Translations under genes and position numbers: made by a program
Part shown: in pieces, positions 1 through 12,724 of the stretch
Position numbering within the stretch: the stretch's first letter is position 1
How the letters are laid out: every line of letters starts with the position of its first letter
Notes under the pieces: model-generated
What the model was told of the DNA's origin: nothing
The model's input: only the letters and a program-made list of their open reading frames with translations
Databases searched by the model: none
NCBI GenBank assembly: GCA_003342895.1
Contig: PTFA01000193.1
Coordinates: forward strand, 1,200,788-1,264,787
Source: Casuarius casuarius
Taxonomy: Eukaryota > Chordata > Aves > Casuariiformes > Casuariidae
Direction of reading: 5' to 3'
DNA length: 64,000 nt

Positions 1-175
1 GGGGGGGGCGGGGGGGGCCGGGCGCTGCTCGCGGGGGCTCTCGCCGCGGCTGCCTCGGGGGCAGGTCCGCGCCCGCTGCCTCGGTCATGCTGCCGCCGCC
101 CGTTAATGAACCTGGAATTCATCGGGGCAGCGCTCGGTGCGTGAGCGGCCCCGAATTTCAGGTCCAGTGAGAGCA
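1..175 (+). promoter_or_regulatory. CpG-rich promoter-like block at the left edge
   Basis: The first ~175 bases are G+C rich and full of CpG (runs such as GGGGGGGGCGGGGG, CTCGCCGCGGC, GCCGCCGCCC), while the next 40 kb is AT-rich. This is the usual look of a vertebrate housekeeping or neuronal promoter and first exon. The block is cut by the window edge, so the transcription start and the upstream half of the island are not visible. No TATA box is seen. The block leads directly into a sequence ending in a consensus splice donor on the plus strand, so I infer plus-strand transcription. A divergent minus-strand transcript cannot be excluded. Confidence 0.7.
87..170 (+). other. upstream ORF 1 in putative leader (27 codons)
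   Basis: An ATG at 87 opens a 27-codon frame beginning MLPPPVNEPGIHRG and closing with TGA at 168-170, wholly inside the putative first exon. The product resembles no known peptide that I recognise. In a 5' leader such a frame would be expected to reduce initiation at the main start downstream. Translation is not demonstrable from sequence. Confidence 0.45.
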
Positions 176-185
176 GCGTGCACGT

Positions 186-233
186 ATGCCTTCAAAAACT
201 GCATCTTTTCGGTTACAAATCGGCTGTCTTTAA
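186..233 (+). other. upstream ORF 2 in putative leader (15 codons)
   Basis: An ATG at 186 opens a 15-codon frame (MPSKTASFRLQIGCL) ended by TAA at 231-233. It follows uORF 1 after 15 bases and lies inside the putative first exon. The function is unknown; it is recorded because serial uORFs commonly tune translation of dosage-sensitive genes. Confidence 0.4.
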
Positions 234-239
234 AATAGC

Positions 240-245
240 ATGTAA
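240..245 (+). other. start-stop upstream element ATGTAA
   Basis: The bases ATGTAA form a minimal start-stop element nine bases before the splice donor of the putative first exon. Such elements are known to hold initiating ribosomes in some vertebrate leaders. The TAA is also the in-frame stop that closes the reading frame upstream of the TANC2 ATG once exon 1 is joined to the exon at 43049. Confidence 0.4.
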
Positions 246-3200
246 GCCGAGAAGGTAAGTGGATAATATCCCTTTCGTATATCACATTGCAAGAATTGTT
301 TTATCAGTTAAAAAAAAATCCATCTCTAAACACTAAGGAAAACTATAAGAAGGAATTTCGTGCACATTGGCCTCTTATTTTGCAGGGACTTTGCTGCAGA
401 TAGACTGCACGTGAAGCAAACACACACAGCACTCCCCTCCCTCCAAATATTTCCGTACAGCTTGAGAAAAACAAGGGTTAAATATCCTCCCTTCTTATTC
501 CTCCCAGAGGGTGAGTAAGGAGTGTGGAGTCTAATGACACACAGTATCTTTCTATTACAGGCGTGGGCTGGTTGTTGGGGGCTAAAATGTAAAAAAGAGA
601 TGAGATATGATGAGGCAGACAGCTTCTCTTCTGTGTATGTTTTGCAAGGATAAGGCAGATTCTCATCCCGATTTGTGTTTGGAAGTTCGGGAGCAAATCT
701 AAGCCAGTTTAGAGAAAAGGATGCATCTGTGTGGATTTTAGGCTTTTATACAGGTGAGAATAACTAGCATAAGGAAAATATTATCTTGAGAAGTTAAGTA
801 ATGTGAATTAAAAAGGCTAATNAAGACAATTGGGGAGTGAAGCACTGCTACAGTATACTGAATGAATGCAAATTAATACTGAAACTGGGAGAAGAACGGG
901 AAGAAATACAGCAAGTGTGCCATGGAGAACAACAACATGGCCATGGACCCCTGCTTGCAGCATTTCTCAGGCTGGAGCTTGGAATGATGTCTTCAGAGTG
1001 CCAAAGGTTGGGTTTTGTCTTTTTTTCTTACTTAATCCTTAAAACAAAACCCAAAACCAAAACCATCCTTTCCTAATGTGTAAATTAAAAAAAAAANGGG
1101 GGGGAGGGGGAGGCAAATAAAGTAAATGCCTTTTGCTGAGAATGTCTGTTTTGAAGAGAATTTGGTAGCTATGGTCACATGAGGCTTTCTTACTGGCATG
1201 GTGAGGGACACCTTAGATCATACACAGCTTGTGCAGCGGTGTGTGTNTCTGTAAAATGCATGATGAATGTGCTAGCGAGTTGTAAAAGGATAGTGTATTA
1301 CATCTGCAGCTTACCATAATCAAAATCCCATTTTTTTTGGCTCTATGAATGAATTACCAGGAAAAAACACTAATGCTTGGGCAAAGAATATTTAAGCCAT
1401 TTGAGGTCTGTGGCATTATGACTTTGGGGCTGCTTAAAAAAANCAAACAACTCCTTAAACAGTTGTTTCCTTTCCTTAGTAACTCCTGCAAAGTCTATCA
1501 TAAATGCAAAAGGCTATGTGTACTCCAGACTTCCCACCAATTTCATTTAAGCAGAAGGGAATGGAAGGACTGTGTGGTGTTTGGATCTTGGTTGTGGTCA
1601 TAGGATACTGAAGCATATCCGCGTGGATTTAGACTTGTAATTACAACATGGATTACTGGTCACATATACAGTGAAACTGAATGAATAATATATAATGTTA
1701 TAAAATAAAAGTATCAGTATTGATCTTGTAGCAATTCCTGTCTTCCCATGTTTTCCCTTGGTTTGCTTGTGATCCTATATTTGCACATGTTTTTTAGTAG
1801 AAGTACCTATTCTGAACCAAAATGGGTTTCTAAGTTATCTAACTATTACCTTTTAATATTTCAGATTATGTGCACATTTACTTTCTATTATACCTTGGTT
1901 CTATTAAACCTTTGGTTTAACCTTTTTGGTTAAACTTGTGGTCAGTTGAGAGGCTAGTAACACCTGTAATCCTGAGTTCTGAAAATTTGATAAATTTTTT
2001 CCTCTTTAAAAATTTTTGAAGACTTTTTTCAGATTTCTTTTTGATACNTAAAGCAACAAGTGCACACACTGATTCTTTTTCTTTAAAGATCAAATTTTGA
2101 GTCTGAATTTTCTTGAAAATAATGTGGAATGGTATAGCAAGATGACTTCCATTGACATCCAGACAAGCAAATGACTATAAGTGTAATTTCTCGATGAGAT
2201 TAAGCTGATTGTAAGAACTGCTGCAAAAGCAGTGACCTCTTCTCTGCATCCTCCCCCCAAACNCCAAAGTGTGGTTTGATGTTGTAGCCCTTTCTCGTAC
2301 CAAGTCGAATGCTTGAGCTGCTGCTTGGTGAATGAAAGCCATTTATTTATTTTCTCGGAGTTGATTTCTAGCTGGATCAATAAACCGGACTGACATGTTG
2401 AACATTAGTGTGACACAAGGAGGATGCAGGAATATGTGCCAGGANATAGGATGGCTGGAGCTCTCCTTTCTGGCAGCAGTGAGCTCTCTGAATGGTTGGT
2501 GTTGATGGTGAATGCGTGCCTGGAGTACACTTGTATGAAGCCTTGAAACTGTCTCTAGCAATGTTACCGTCAGGTGTGCAGTGACTGACCTTCAGTGAGT
2601 ATATTTTGTTTATGCTTAGTGCAACCTAAAGAATACTCGCAGTCTTACAGCCTTACTGATGTCATTGATTAAAATCTTTGTGGCCAGCTTCATTAGTAGT
2701 TTCAGGTTGTGTCTTGCCCTTGGTTTCTGATATGTTTAATAAAAAAGTGCCAACCTCTAGGAATGCTTAAGTATCCATAAAGCATGCAAAAGCAGCATAG
2801 TCATATGGACCCAGTGACGCACCAGTAAAGTCAGTAGGAGGTTAGCGTGCTCTTCAGTGAGAGCAGGGTTGAGCCCACTGGTAGTTTCTAACTTTAGTAA
2901 TTTTAAGTCTTCATCTTGGAATAACACGTTCATTTTAACTTCAAGGTTGAGAGTATACCTGTCGAATGTGCTGGAGAGAAATCGGCATTTAAGGCTCACT
3001 GTATCTGCAAATATATGCAAGGGTGGAGCATACTAGATCATTCATGTATCATATATTTGCCAACTGGATTTTATAAGCTTAAAAAGACAAGTTCTTATTA
3101 TGTTACGTAGAATTAGGCTAGTCTCATTGTTGCATGAGACTGAAATATAGTAGTTTGTTTTGTGTTCACTTGAAAACTCATCACTTTATATATAAAACCT

Positions 3201-3820
3201 GAATTAATATGAAGAGGAGATAATGGCCTGCTTCATGTAGTTACATTTAAGAAGGGAGAAACGGGGAATTTAAAGCCCAGTCTCGAAATTGTGCCTTTGT
3301 GAAGCTGCCCCATCCAGTTCAGTTTGAGGCTCTAGTTATGTAANCTGTGGCCAGAGGATCCGGTTTCAGGGTTAGGGTGACAGAGGACCTGGAGGGGAGT
3401 TCAGCTTCTTCTCCTGAAGTGGAACTGGCTGCGGGATTCTGGTGGAAGAGTAGAAGTGCCTTTACTGGGTTTCGAACAAAAATATTGCATGTTTTAGGTG
3501 ATAGGGTAAAGGAACTATTTTGTTTGAAATCTTAACTAAGGAAAAAATTGTTTGGAATAATTCGTAGAGTTACTGAATACTCTGGTTTTCTTTCTGGGCA
3601 GCATTTCTTACCCGTCTTTCTAAGATGAAGATGTGTCAAGGAATAATTTATGCTGTGGTATCAGCAGCTCCATCTTGAAAATGCTAATCTTTATGAAATA
3701 CTTATTAATTAGTAATGACATAACATAAAAAGTATAATATGTTTATTTGGCTCAAGTTTGTTTTGATGTCGCATTGTGAGATTACTTGATTTCAAAGGAA
3801 TTATTTCACTTGTAGTGTTT

Positions 3821-3864
3821 AAAAATATATATAATCCTATAATATGTGTATATATACACACATC
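3821..3864. repeat. TA/TG/CA dinucleotide-rich tract
   Basis: Imperfect alternating purine-pyrimidine sequence (ATATATATAA, then TGTGTATATATACACACA). It is a small decayed microsatellite that can form Z-DNA or cruciforms, with no gene association. Confidence 0.6.
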
Positions 3865-5750
3865 TATAAAACAGACTGTTGGTTTTGTATATATTCTACA
3901 TAAAACAAACCTAGGTATAGATTTGCTTCCTTAGTCATTTTAATTTTTATTTACTACTTAAGTAAAGCTCTTCCTTGCTCTGAAAGGAGGGTTTATATGC
4001 TAGAATGTTGNTTTCTTGGAATTTAAAACTTGAGAGTGCCTCTGATTTACCCTCTCCCCGCCCGACACCATAGCTTCATAAAGATTAAAATTGTTCAGCT
4101 TTAGTATTACAAAACAAGTCATCTTAGGTAGTGATCCTTAAGTGCCAGTTCGGCAGAGGCACACATTAGATGCTTCAGGAACATNAAGAATCCTGGTGAG
4201 TTCATGTTACTATTTCTATGCACGCAGGTCTCTACTTGCCTTCTGGTCGAATCGGGGCTCGCATCCTGATTAGGAATGATGTTGTATGAGCTAATGGGTA
4301 GGGAAGTAATCTGTTAGAGTAGTGTTTTCTTTTGAACCGATATAACTAATGAAAAAATGAGCAATGAATCATGCATGTTGACATTTCAGCTGTTACCAGT
4401 ATTTGTTATTTATTTGTCCTTTATGAAAAGAACATATAGGTGACTGAAGGAATATCCTTTAAAGTAGAGTGATAGTGCTGTGGTATGGAGACTGGAGTTG
4501 CTTTTAATTTTGCTGTTGGCCTGTGATTTGTTATGAGTATGAAGGATCTCTAATATGGTTTCCAAATATTGTTACTCATTGTCTTTTGCTTGTATTTACT
4601 GAGAGATAATGAAGTACATGGTATATCTCCAAAGTTAAGATCCAGTGTGGCAAAAAACGTATTATATGAATAATCCCCTTTTTGCACCACAGCCAGTTCC
4701 ATTCATGTTGCCTGGCTTCACACAAGTTGNCTGAAAAGTCACCTGATTAGCATTTCTAACCTTATTATGCTGATCAAAGTAGAGAAAGCTCAGAGCTGTG
4801 TTTGTTCCTGTACTGCCTTGCGAGGATATGCAAATAGCACACGTTTGCCTGCTATTGTCTCAGCCTCTTCCAAGCTTGGAAAGAGGGAGGCAGGCTTCCT
4901 CCCTTCTCCCTTTTTGCATTTAGAAGCTTGTGGTCATTTCTTTCAGAGCAGCTTGTATGTAGTACAGCAGAGAAGTGGTCATCGTGATGAGCTATTTCTC
5001 TTTACATCCTGTTTTCAGCATCGTCTTTTTTTGCCATTGAAAAAGGTGGCTTCGTTTTCAGGGATCAATGACATTGCAAATGTCTGTTGTGTAACACTTA
5101 AAACCAGAAGTTTGTGTAAATACATCACTAACTAATGAAATACTGCTGAATAGTTAGTGAACTGCNTCTTTTACAGTAATCTATGAGGTTTTTTTGAGAT
5201 TATAAATCAGAATAGTGAGAACAGAGCATTTGAGGAAATACTCCCAAATAACTATGATAGGGGAAAATGTGTTTTTGAGTACCTCACCTTTAAATGGTGG
5301 GGGAGTATTTGACTGTCTAATTCTAAAATNCAACCATAATTAGCAATTAAAGCAGATGTAAATAATCTCAGTTTTTTAGCCTGAAGTTGAAAGGGTTACA
5401 TTTAATGAAAAAAGTTATTTTGGATAGGTGACATCTTATTTGCAGTACAAGTCACATTTGGAATTTCTTATTAATTAGTGAGGATAAGAAATGGTTAATT
5501 TGTATTTGTGCGATAGGGGATTTTCCCATTTATCTACTGATATATTGTTAGGTGTTTTGGCTGCTTAGTTATTTTATTTTTCCTTTCATGCCTGTATGTT
5601 TTCCAGGGCAGGTAGAATAATATTTTGGCAGATTGCTGCTATTTNGCTGTACTCAGGATACTTACGTAAAATGCTTTTACAAAGCAGTGAGTAGGAAATC
5701 TTACTGTTGAAACTTATTATTATTTTTTTTTAAGTTGCCTTAATGTGGGA

Positions 5751-5764
5751 TGGTGGTGGTGGTG
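5751..5764. repeat. (TGG)n short tandem repeat
   Basis: Four and two-thirds TGG units in a row within intronic sequence. It is a minor microsatellite with no evidence of coding use. Confidence 0.6.
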
Positions 5765-6179
5765 TTGAAGTGTTCTTTTCAGCTGGCTGTGGTCTTAAAA
5801 CACTGGTTTTCTTTCTTAGTTTAGATTAAAAACTTGGTGGATGCATTTGAAAAACAGAAACCTTCAGCACATATGAAAAGTATCAAAATCAAATATTCAC
5901 CTTCATGTATTTTACATTGTCTTTATAGTGTTTGTTNTTCCAGAAAGTGGCTGTGTATTGATTCCAATAGATGAAGAGTGTTAATTGATATTCTTGGGAG
6001 TGCCTTAATATCCTTAACCTGGAAAAAATGATGTAACTTCTGCTTAGTGCCTGTCAGCTTGATGGTAATCTTAAATTGCTTGCAGGTGAGTTTTTCATCT
6101 GTGAATTGCAAAGTATTGTGAAGCTGATTGAGTTAGATCATGTGGTCAGTGTTTTAAATGTTGGCTTAAAGTATTGGTA

Positions 6180-6219
6180 AGCCCTATCTATAGGCTTATA
6201 GCCATATCTATAGGCTATG
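6180..6219. repeat. 20-bp tandem duplication with internal dyad
   Basis: Two adjacent 20-base units, AGCCCTATCTATAGGCTTAT and AGCCATATCTATAGGCTATG, differ at four positions. Each unit is itself an imperfect inverted repeat (AGCC...GGCT), so the pair could extrude two small hairpins. It is probably a local slippage duplication. Confidence 0.65.
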
Positions 6220-9137
6220 TCCTGCTTAGCATTTTTAGTGAGCTGCTGTTGGACTTTGTGAAATATGGTAGAATATTTCAAATGAACTGCATGGCACATC
6301 TGGTTTTGCTCTTCCCTTCCCAATGTTAATGCAGATTGAATGAGAATATTTTGGAAAAAATATACAGTGAAAAAATGGGAGTGAACTGTAANGAAAAAGA
6401 AATGTGAATTAAGTAGCTTCCCATTTGTCTATCTGGACTTGAGGAACAGGTGTAAGAGGATTTAGATTCTTTCTGCAGAAAATGGAAAATGGCTTATTGG
6501 CTTTATTGTTTCAAGGGGCAGAAAAAAAGGAGAGGGGCAGGGGTTACCTTCTATTGCTCTTTTAAGGTGTTGCTAGCTGTGCGTGTCCTCACCCAGCTGT
6601 TGATGCCTGCTGTCTTTGTCCACCAGCCGAAAGCTTCCAGTCCCCCAGCTGTGCTAAATCAGCTGCCTGGGTGTGAAATAAAAGGAATAATCTCATTTTA
6701 CCTCCTTCCCTGCCCCATGCTTTCCCCTGGGAATTGTTTCCTGGTGGTGCTGGTGAGTGAAGTTAAGGGTCCTGTTCTCTCCCACCGCTCTGGCACCGCA
6801 GATTCTGGTGCTTCTGAGCACCAGTGCCTTTTTCAGCTAAGAAAATAAGCTTCAGCCATCTTGGGTTGGGATCTCATAAAGTTAATGTTGTTATTTATGA
6901 AGCAATATTATTAGAAAGTGAAGGAACAAAATGCAGAGTGCTATGAATACTGATGGGCATATCTTTCCTTTTGTTGGTCCTCTTACTTGGGTCTTTAAGA
7001 GCACGTGGTTTTCCTTCTTACCGCATCTTCCCTTCTCTCCTGTGGGGTTGTTCTGTGGAGAGGGAGAATTTTTAATAGGAACGTGCTCTTACCGTTCCAG
7101 CTACAGATTTAAAGAGGCTTGGTAACGAGGGCTGAATGCTAGCTAGAACTCTTGATAGAAATGAGATATGTGGTATTTTTCTTTTGGTGCTGAGGGATGT
7201 TAACTCTTGGAAAACGTGAATGTTCTTTAGTTCACCCGAAGTTACAGTGTCCCTGGAGGCATGNCGAGGTGGCCTCGGATGAAGCTGGGCAAGATAGTCG
7301 TGGCCTTTCAGGCTCAAGTCCCTTCTCCACGCTTCNTTCTTAAGGTTCCCTTCGTAGTATAGATTTGTAGCTTTGTCTCTTGGTGCTCTCCTTGGCGATT
7401 AGTGTGTGTATGTGGGCATGAGGGGTCAGTGCCTGAGTAGATAATTGGGATAGACTTAGGCAGTCTGTTCCTTGCAAGTGTCGCANAAGAAAGCCTTCAA
7501 CAAGGGGAGATTAGTGGACAAACCGATAAACAACTTTCTATTCTCGAGAGAACTGATGAAATCAAATGTGGAAAGATTCCGAGAGAGGGGGAAAAAATCA
7601 AGNAAAATATTGTCAGGATAGGTTTTAGAAATATGCTATGCTTGGAGAAAAACGCCAAAAGGAAGAGTGAGTTGAACTTTCGTGACAGCTGTAGAANGGA
7701 GCCAGTGGAGGGGTGCAAAAGTACACAGATATAGTGATTTGAATGATCAAATCAGTGGCACGAAGGCTGCTTAGCAAAAGAAATTGTAGTGAACACGTGC
7801 ATGCATGCATGTACAGCTAAAAAGGTTGAGGACAGTATTGTACAGAACAGGAACANGGTAGTTTATTCACTATCAAGGCAATTACAGGATGAGAATATTT
7901 AGTTGCCATACATTAAAAAACAGGTGTTGCGTGTCTGTCTCTGCTATGGCTACTTGTTACAATATATAAACAATTTCCATAGATATGTATGTTTATGGAT
8001 TTTGCTGGCAAGCCTGAAACTTGCAGGCCACATTGTTCTTCATGTGACTTTATTTTTAAGGATATGTGCAAAATGATATAGGTTCAGGGAGTTATTCTAT
8101 GCATGTGTGTATAGCTGTATGTTGCTGCACTGTACTAAATACTTTTCAGGCTAGTTTTCATCTGTTACTTTCTGTAATTGCTTACACTGGGGCCTAATGG
8201 TTATTATCTGCTCTAGCAGCATTTGCATTTGTAAATAACCTTAGTTTAATAGCTCAGTGATATTATATGGAGGGAGAAACCTCTTACTTGCTAATTTAAC
8301 AGGGATTTTTTCCTCTTATTTAAATAATTCTTTCCTATTGAATTTTCAGTGCAAGATTTGATTTGAGGACCCTAACTCAATTCTCTGCTGTCTGAAACAG
8401 TTATTAATATGATATACTTAGCTTCACAGTTGGAACATTAGCGTTTGCTTGAAATCTTTGTGAGCAGCTTTCCGTTGGCACCAGCCTTGGTTAATCCTTG
8501 GTTTTTTTTCAAGAAATCTCTGGAGCTTTTTTGTCTTGAGGAATGGGAATTTAGTATAATGGACACCATTAGAGAAGGTAAGATTGTTCTTTGAAGGCTT
8601 AAGTTGCAGTAGAGCTACATATGCCCACATACTTTCTCTTCAGATGGGTAATATTATCTATGTCTTGATGAAAAAAATAAAAGGGGGTAAAAAAGAAAAA
8701 GCCAATGGTGACAGCAGGCAGTGCTCCTACACCTCCTCAGCAGAGGTGGAATATACCATCTGTCACTATGTGGGTAGTAGTTATCCCAAAAAGTAATAAC
8801 AGTGGGAGTTCTTGCCAGTTACAAGTTGTGATCACAAGCCAAATGGTGTAGATCTAATTTAGTGTGCATTTCCAAAGAGAAAGAAATGCAGGTATTTATT
8901 TTTGCGAACTTGAGAAGTATTTTCAGTCACGGGGGGGCTATGCTGAGGTTTTAGGTGCTGGCATTTTAAAGAAAGTGTGAGGGGAATAAGTCAGGGGAAT
9001 ATGGGCCGAAATGCTTGCTGGACCACCTTCTAGGCAACTTTTTAAAAGCTGGATTTTTTTTATTATTATGTAAACCCCAACTAGGTTATTACATGCAAGG
9101 TTGAAATTTGGGAATTATTTTAAGAGGGTGAATAATG

Positions 9138-9245
9138 GAGTGGCCTGGTGATTTAATGCNTGTACCAAATGGGAACTGAAAGATCTGGGTTCTTTCTCCT
9201 TTGGCACTATTAGTCTTGGACAAATCATTGCTACCTGCCGTAAGC
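9138..9245 (+). mobile_element. MIR-type SINE relic (tRNA-derived head and core)
   Basis: The stretch starting GAGTGGCCTGGTGATTTAAT reads like a decayed tRNA A box. It continues through GATCTGGGTTCTTTCTCC, which fits a B box, and then TTGGCACTA...TTGGACAAATCATTGC, which follows the well-known MIR core order ("...the usual GCCACT, TTGGGCAAGTCA..."). Order and spacing match the family on the plus strand, with many substitutions as expected for an ancient amniote SINE. It abuts a CR1 relic on its 3' side. The assignment is from remembered consensus, not a search. Confidence 0.65.
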
Positions 9246-9261
9246 AGACCAGAAAGCTTTG

Positions 9262-10330
9262 TAGCTAGATGAGAAATGTTAGATTCCCTATCTTGATTTT
9301 AATAAGGCTTTTGATATTGTGTCCTGTGATGTTCTTGTGCAGAAAGTTAGACACAGGATAATTGAAACTGCTGTAAAGTATGTGCAAAAATAGGTTAGCA
9401 AGCTGCTGGAGAACAATCATCAGCACTGTATAATTGAAAAGATATCTTGAGCGAAGTCCTGCAGGGGCATGTATTGCACCCAGTACTAGTGAGCATTTTG
9501 ATTAGTGACTTGGATGATAAAATTGAGAGTATACTGTTTAAACTTGTGGAGGACGTGGGCCTTTAAGAGGTTGCAAGGATAAGAAAACAGGAGCAGAATT
9601 CGGAAGGATCTTGAAAAAATGGAGAAGTAGACTTGAACTACCTTATAGTGCAAATAAATAGAGTTTTCCCAGAGCTTATTCTTACTAAAAAAGAATGCAT
9701 AAATACAAGATAGGCAACATTTGTTGGGGTAATTTTTCTTCTGAAAGGGACCTTAAGACTATGATGGATTATAAGATNAGCACAAAACAACATCACATTC
9801 TTTTAAAAAGGCAAATTTTGTAGTGAGAGAAAGATGTCTGTGAGAATGATTTCTACAGCTGTATGAAGTAATTTCTGGACTACACCTAGTTCTGGTAAGG
9901 TCTCAGTGGGATTACTGTGTTCTGCTTCTGGAGATGTTTGAACTGAATTGGTGTGAATCCGGTTTAGAGCAACAGGAATGGTGGCAGAGAGCTTCAGAGA
10001 GCATGTAGGAAAACAGATGAACAAACCGGAGCTCTTTTGTCTGAAGAGAGAAACTGAGGGAGTTGATGAGTCAAGGGTCTTACAGTACATAACATTATAT
10101 TTATAAACATAATTTTACTGTAAAATGAAGGAATAGCCTATTTAGAGTGAACAAAGGTTTAAATAATGGACAGAATGGAGACTTTTTAAGGAATCTTCCT
10201 ATTGGTAAAGGTGATCAGTGGGATCCTGCTTTGCAAGAACATTGTGGAATCAGCAGTCCTGGTCTCATCTCCAAAGAACTAGAATGCAATTACAGCTAAA
10301 AGATTGATTTATTAGAATGATAAAGGGTTG
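9262..10330 (+). mobile_element. CR1-type LINE relic, copy A (highly degenerate)
   Basis: Translated piecemeal on the plus strand, this region gives scattered fragments in the order of a CR1 reverse transcriptase. DFNKAFDIVSCDVLVQKV is near 9293-9346. A PVL...ILISDLDDKIES-like block is near 9480-9530, followed by a helix-like KDLEKMEK stretch near 9610. Near 9870-9990 there is a segment corresponding to the conserved 3' part of the ORF (LVRSQWDYCVLLLEMF, then LEQQEWWQRASE). Stops and frameshifts are throughout, so it is inactive. It is more decayed than the copy at 52935-53945, hence older. Both ends are approximate, and no terminal octamer repeat is visible. Confidence 0.75.
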
Positions 10331-12139
10331 AGAGGAAAATCAGAATATTACTGAGTAGTACTGGTGTGTTTAGTAATAAATTTTACTTTGTATTGACTTG
10401 CAGTAGGCCCCCCCCCCCAAATTAGAAAAAGATAAAGACAAAAAAATGGCCCGTAATGATTGATTTTCCTCAATAATAAGGGTTTTTGTTACTTGCTGTG
10501 ATCACTGAGCCACGTTCTGGATTGTTCCTGGGGTTATATTTTTTTTCTTGCTCCTTTTGTTAAAGTGGCTCCTGCAGTTGCCCAGAGGAGCAACGTGGTG
10601 AAAAGAGCTCTCCTTCCTCGAACGTCTTCCTTGTGCTCAGGCTTTGGGACATCCCGTGATAACGTTCAGAAAGAGGATGAAAAGGAATTGATCTGACACT
10701 CTGCGTTAAATCTTCTTGATTTAGCACACTCCTGCCTTCTCCTTTAAATTGCCTTTTTTCTTAAAAGGCTGTTGAGATTGACTGATAGAGCGTTATACGT
10801 GGTATAACAGTGTATCATACAGAANGTAGCTGAATTTGCCTCGTCCTCAGCAGCCTGTAAAGGCTTGGCTGTGCATGAATGTCAGCGCTGGCCAGGGGGT
10901 GTTTGAACAGAGGATGCCTCTGTGCACCCTCTTGGCTTTAGGGCATGCCGCGAGAGCTGTGGCTCTTGCATAACTGCAAATTTTACTTCCTTAAACATGT
11001 AGGAAAATCCTTACGCGTTTTAAAAACTTTAGAAAAACTATGAAATCTATTTATCAATAGGCAGAATGCATTTATCAGAGTTGACTAACAGTCTACAGCC
11101 AAACTTAATTTAAGCTTTAATTAAAGAGAGCTTAGGCAGAAATTGTTTCATGGGTTTATAGGAAGAATTGAAACTTTTTTTTTTTAAATTAAAGAATTAA
11201 AGTAACAGACCAGGAAAGGAAAGCACTATAAATCTCCCTTGACTCCTTTATTCCCTATAAATGTGGATCCTGACTGAGGGCAGCTGTTGATTNAGCTTCA
11301 GTAAAGACAGTGGATGATGACAGGCAGTTTGAAGGAGGGATGTACTCTGTGCTGGAAATCACTAATTACTCTTCAGATAGAAAGGTTTAGTGATGGAAAA
11401 ATAANTGAAAAAATACCATGTCAACTAAAGCATTTAAGATGATCCTTTGCATGCACTTTCTGTACATAAACTACAGTACAGGAAATCAAAATACTGCTGA
11501 CTTACACGCTTAAGAAAATATGACAGTTCTGTAAGGAACCCAGTTTAAAATTAAACATTGACACGTGTGAATTACCACATTTTTGTAAACTACCAGAAGA
11601 TGCACTGTGCAGTTTGCAGCAACAAATGCAACAGACTGATTAATTCTGTTTCAGTGGAAAATTCTATTTAACTGTCCAGACACAAGCATTACTGCTGTAA
11701 TTTAGAAGGATGANGGGTTGTGATAGACCAGGCCTGTAACTGAGGTTTATTCCATTGATATGCTAAAAATGTGATGATGGATCAAAAGAGCAGTATATCT
11801 GACTGACTTGATATTTAAATAGATGTCCATCTCTGAATCACACACTTTTTAAAGTGGAAAAATACTGTATGTGAATTAACCTGAAAGACAGATACGGAGT
11901 TAGATGATAGCTACTCAGGAAATTTTTTGGAAGATGCCATCTGCACGAGAAAATACAAATGCTGACGTTACATTTTGGAATTGAACAGCTGATGCGTCTG
12001 AAACTTTTTCCAGTTTTTGATAGACTGTTTTAATATGAGCTCATCTAAAAGAACAGTGAAGAATAGTGTGAGAAGATACCTACTTTGAGTTTGCCTGCTG
12101 TGTTGTATTTTATTACCGCTGAAAAATCCTTTTTCTCCT

Positions 12140-12154
12140 AAAAAAAAAAAAAAA
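12140..12154. repeat. poly-A run
   Basis: Fifteen consecutive A in intronic sequence with no adjacent retroposon that I can recognise. It could be a slippage tract. Confidence 0.6.
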
Positions 12155-12724
12155 TCTCCTATAAACAAAATAAACCATCTGAAAATGGGAACAATGGAAT
12201 TTGGAACGTATAAAGGTCTGTAAAATGTCCAAATTAAAATGAAAAATAGAACACTTCAGATGTCATTTGCATGCCTGCACGCACGCAGAGCAAAGGAAAT
12301 TCAGAGGGAATCATAAATTTCAACTTGTCTTTATGTGGCAAGGTAAACCTTCTGTATGCACCAAATGGTAGGCAGAACATGGTGGGAGGAAGGAACGACA
12401 GAAGGCAAGTTATGAGTTATATTTATTTACAAAGACTCTATCAATTCGTATTTCCCTGTGCGTATGCATACAGTTAAGTAGATTCAAGCTTCTTTTAGCC
12501 AGAGCTCTGCTCAAAATCTCTCTGGAGTTTTATTTCGGATCTGGGTTCTTAGTGCAGAACCTGATGAGCCATATGTACGCATGCTGACAAAATTCCTGCG
12601 TAGATGCACACCCGTTCCCAAAGAGTGCTTTTGTTGTTCTTTCTCACATTATTTGGGTAGATGATTTAGCTACACTTATGTCAGCATACGTTGCCTCTGT
12701 GCTAGGGGACTTTGCCAATATCTC

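Larger units (their letters stand above)
1..254 (+). other. TANC2: putative non-coding first exon (5' UTR), probably TANC2
   Basis: The CpG-rich block passes into ordinary-composition sequence and ends at GAGAAG|GTAAGT, a near-perfect U1 donor with the exon end at 254. No long ORF crosses the block, so I read it as 5' untranslated. Joined to the coding exon at 43049, the frame leading to the TANC2 ATG meets an in-frame TAA at 243-245, so this exon would not add residues to the protein. Its 5' boundary lies at or before position 1. Assignment to TANC2 rests on shared strand and on no other plus-strand gene lying between; splice evidence is needed. The donor is seen in the sequence, while the gene link is inference. 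Confidence 0.6.
261..9137. other. intronic sequence without recognised gene
   Basis: About 8.9 kb of AT-rich sequence holds an A-run abutting a G-run at 1087-1110, a TA/TG/CA tract near 3821-3864, a TGG run at 5751-5764 and a 20-bp doubled element at 6180-6219. The frames at 4767-5135 (122 codons) and 6489-6848 (119 codons) are open but show no protein-like motifs or splice signals, and I regard them as chance. An isolated TTAGGG at 3369-3377 is a single unit, not a telomeric tract. Confidence 0.6.

Noticed and set aside
3369..3377. Telomere-like TTAGGG
   Set aside because: Single unit only, with no array on either side.
4767..5135. 122-codon plus-strand ORF
   Set aside because: No recognisable domain or family, no flanking splice signals, and AT-rich intronic context. 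Length is within chance expectation for 64 kb read in six frames.
6489..6848. 119-codon plus-strand ORF
   Set aside because: Composition is hydrophobic and low in motif content. No promoter, splice or family evidence; likely chance.
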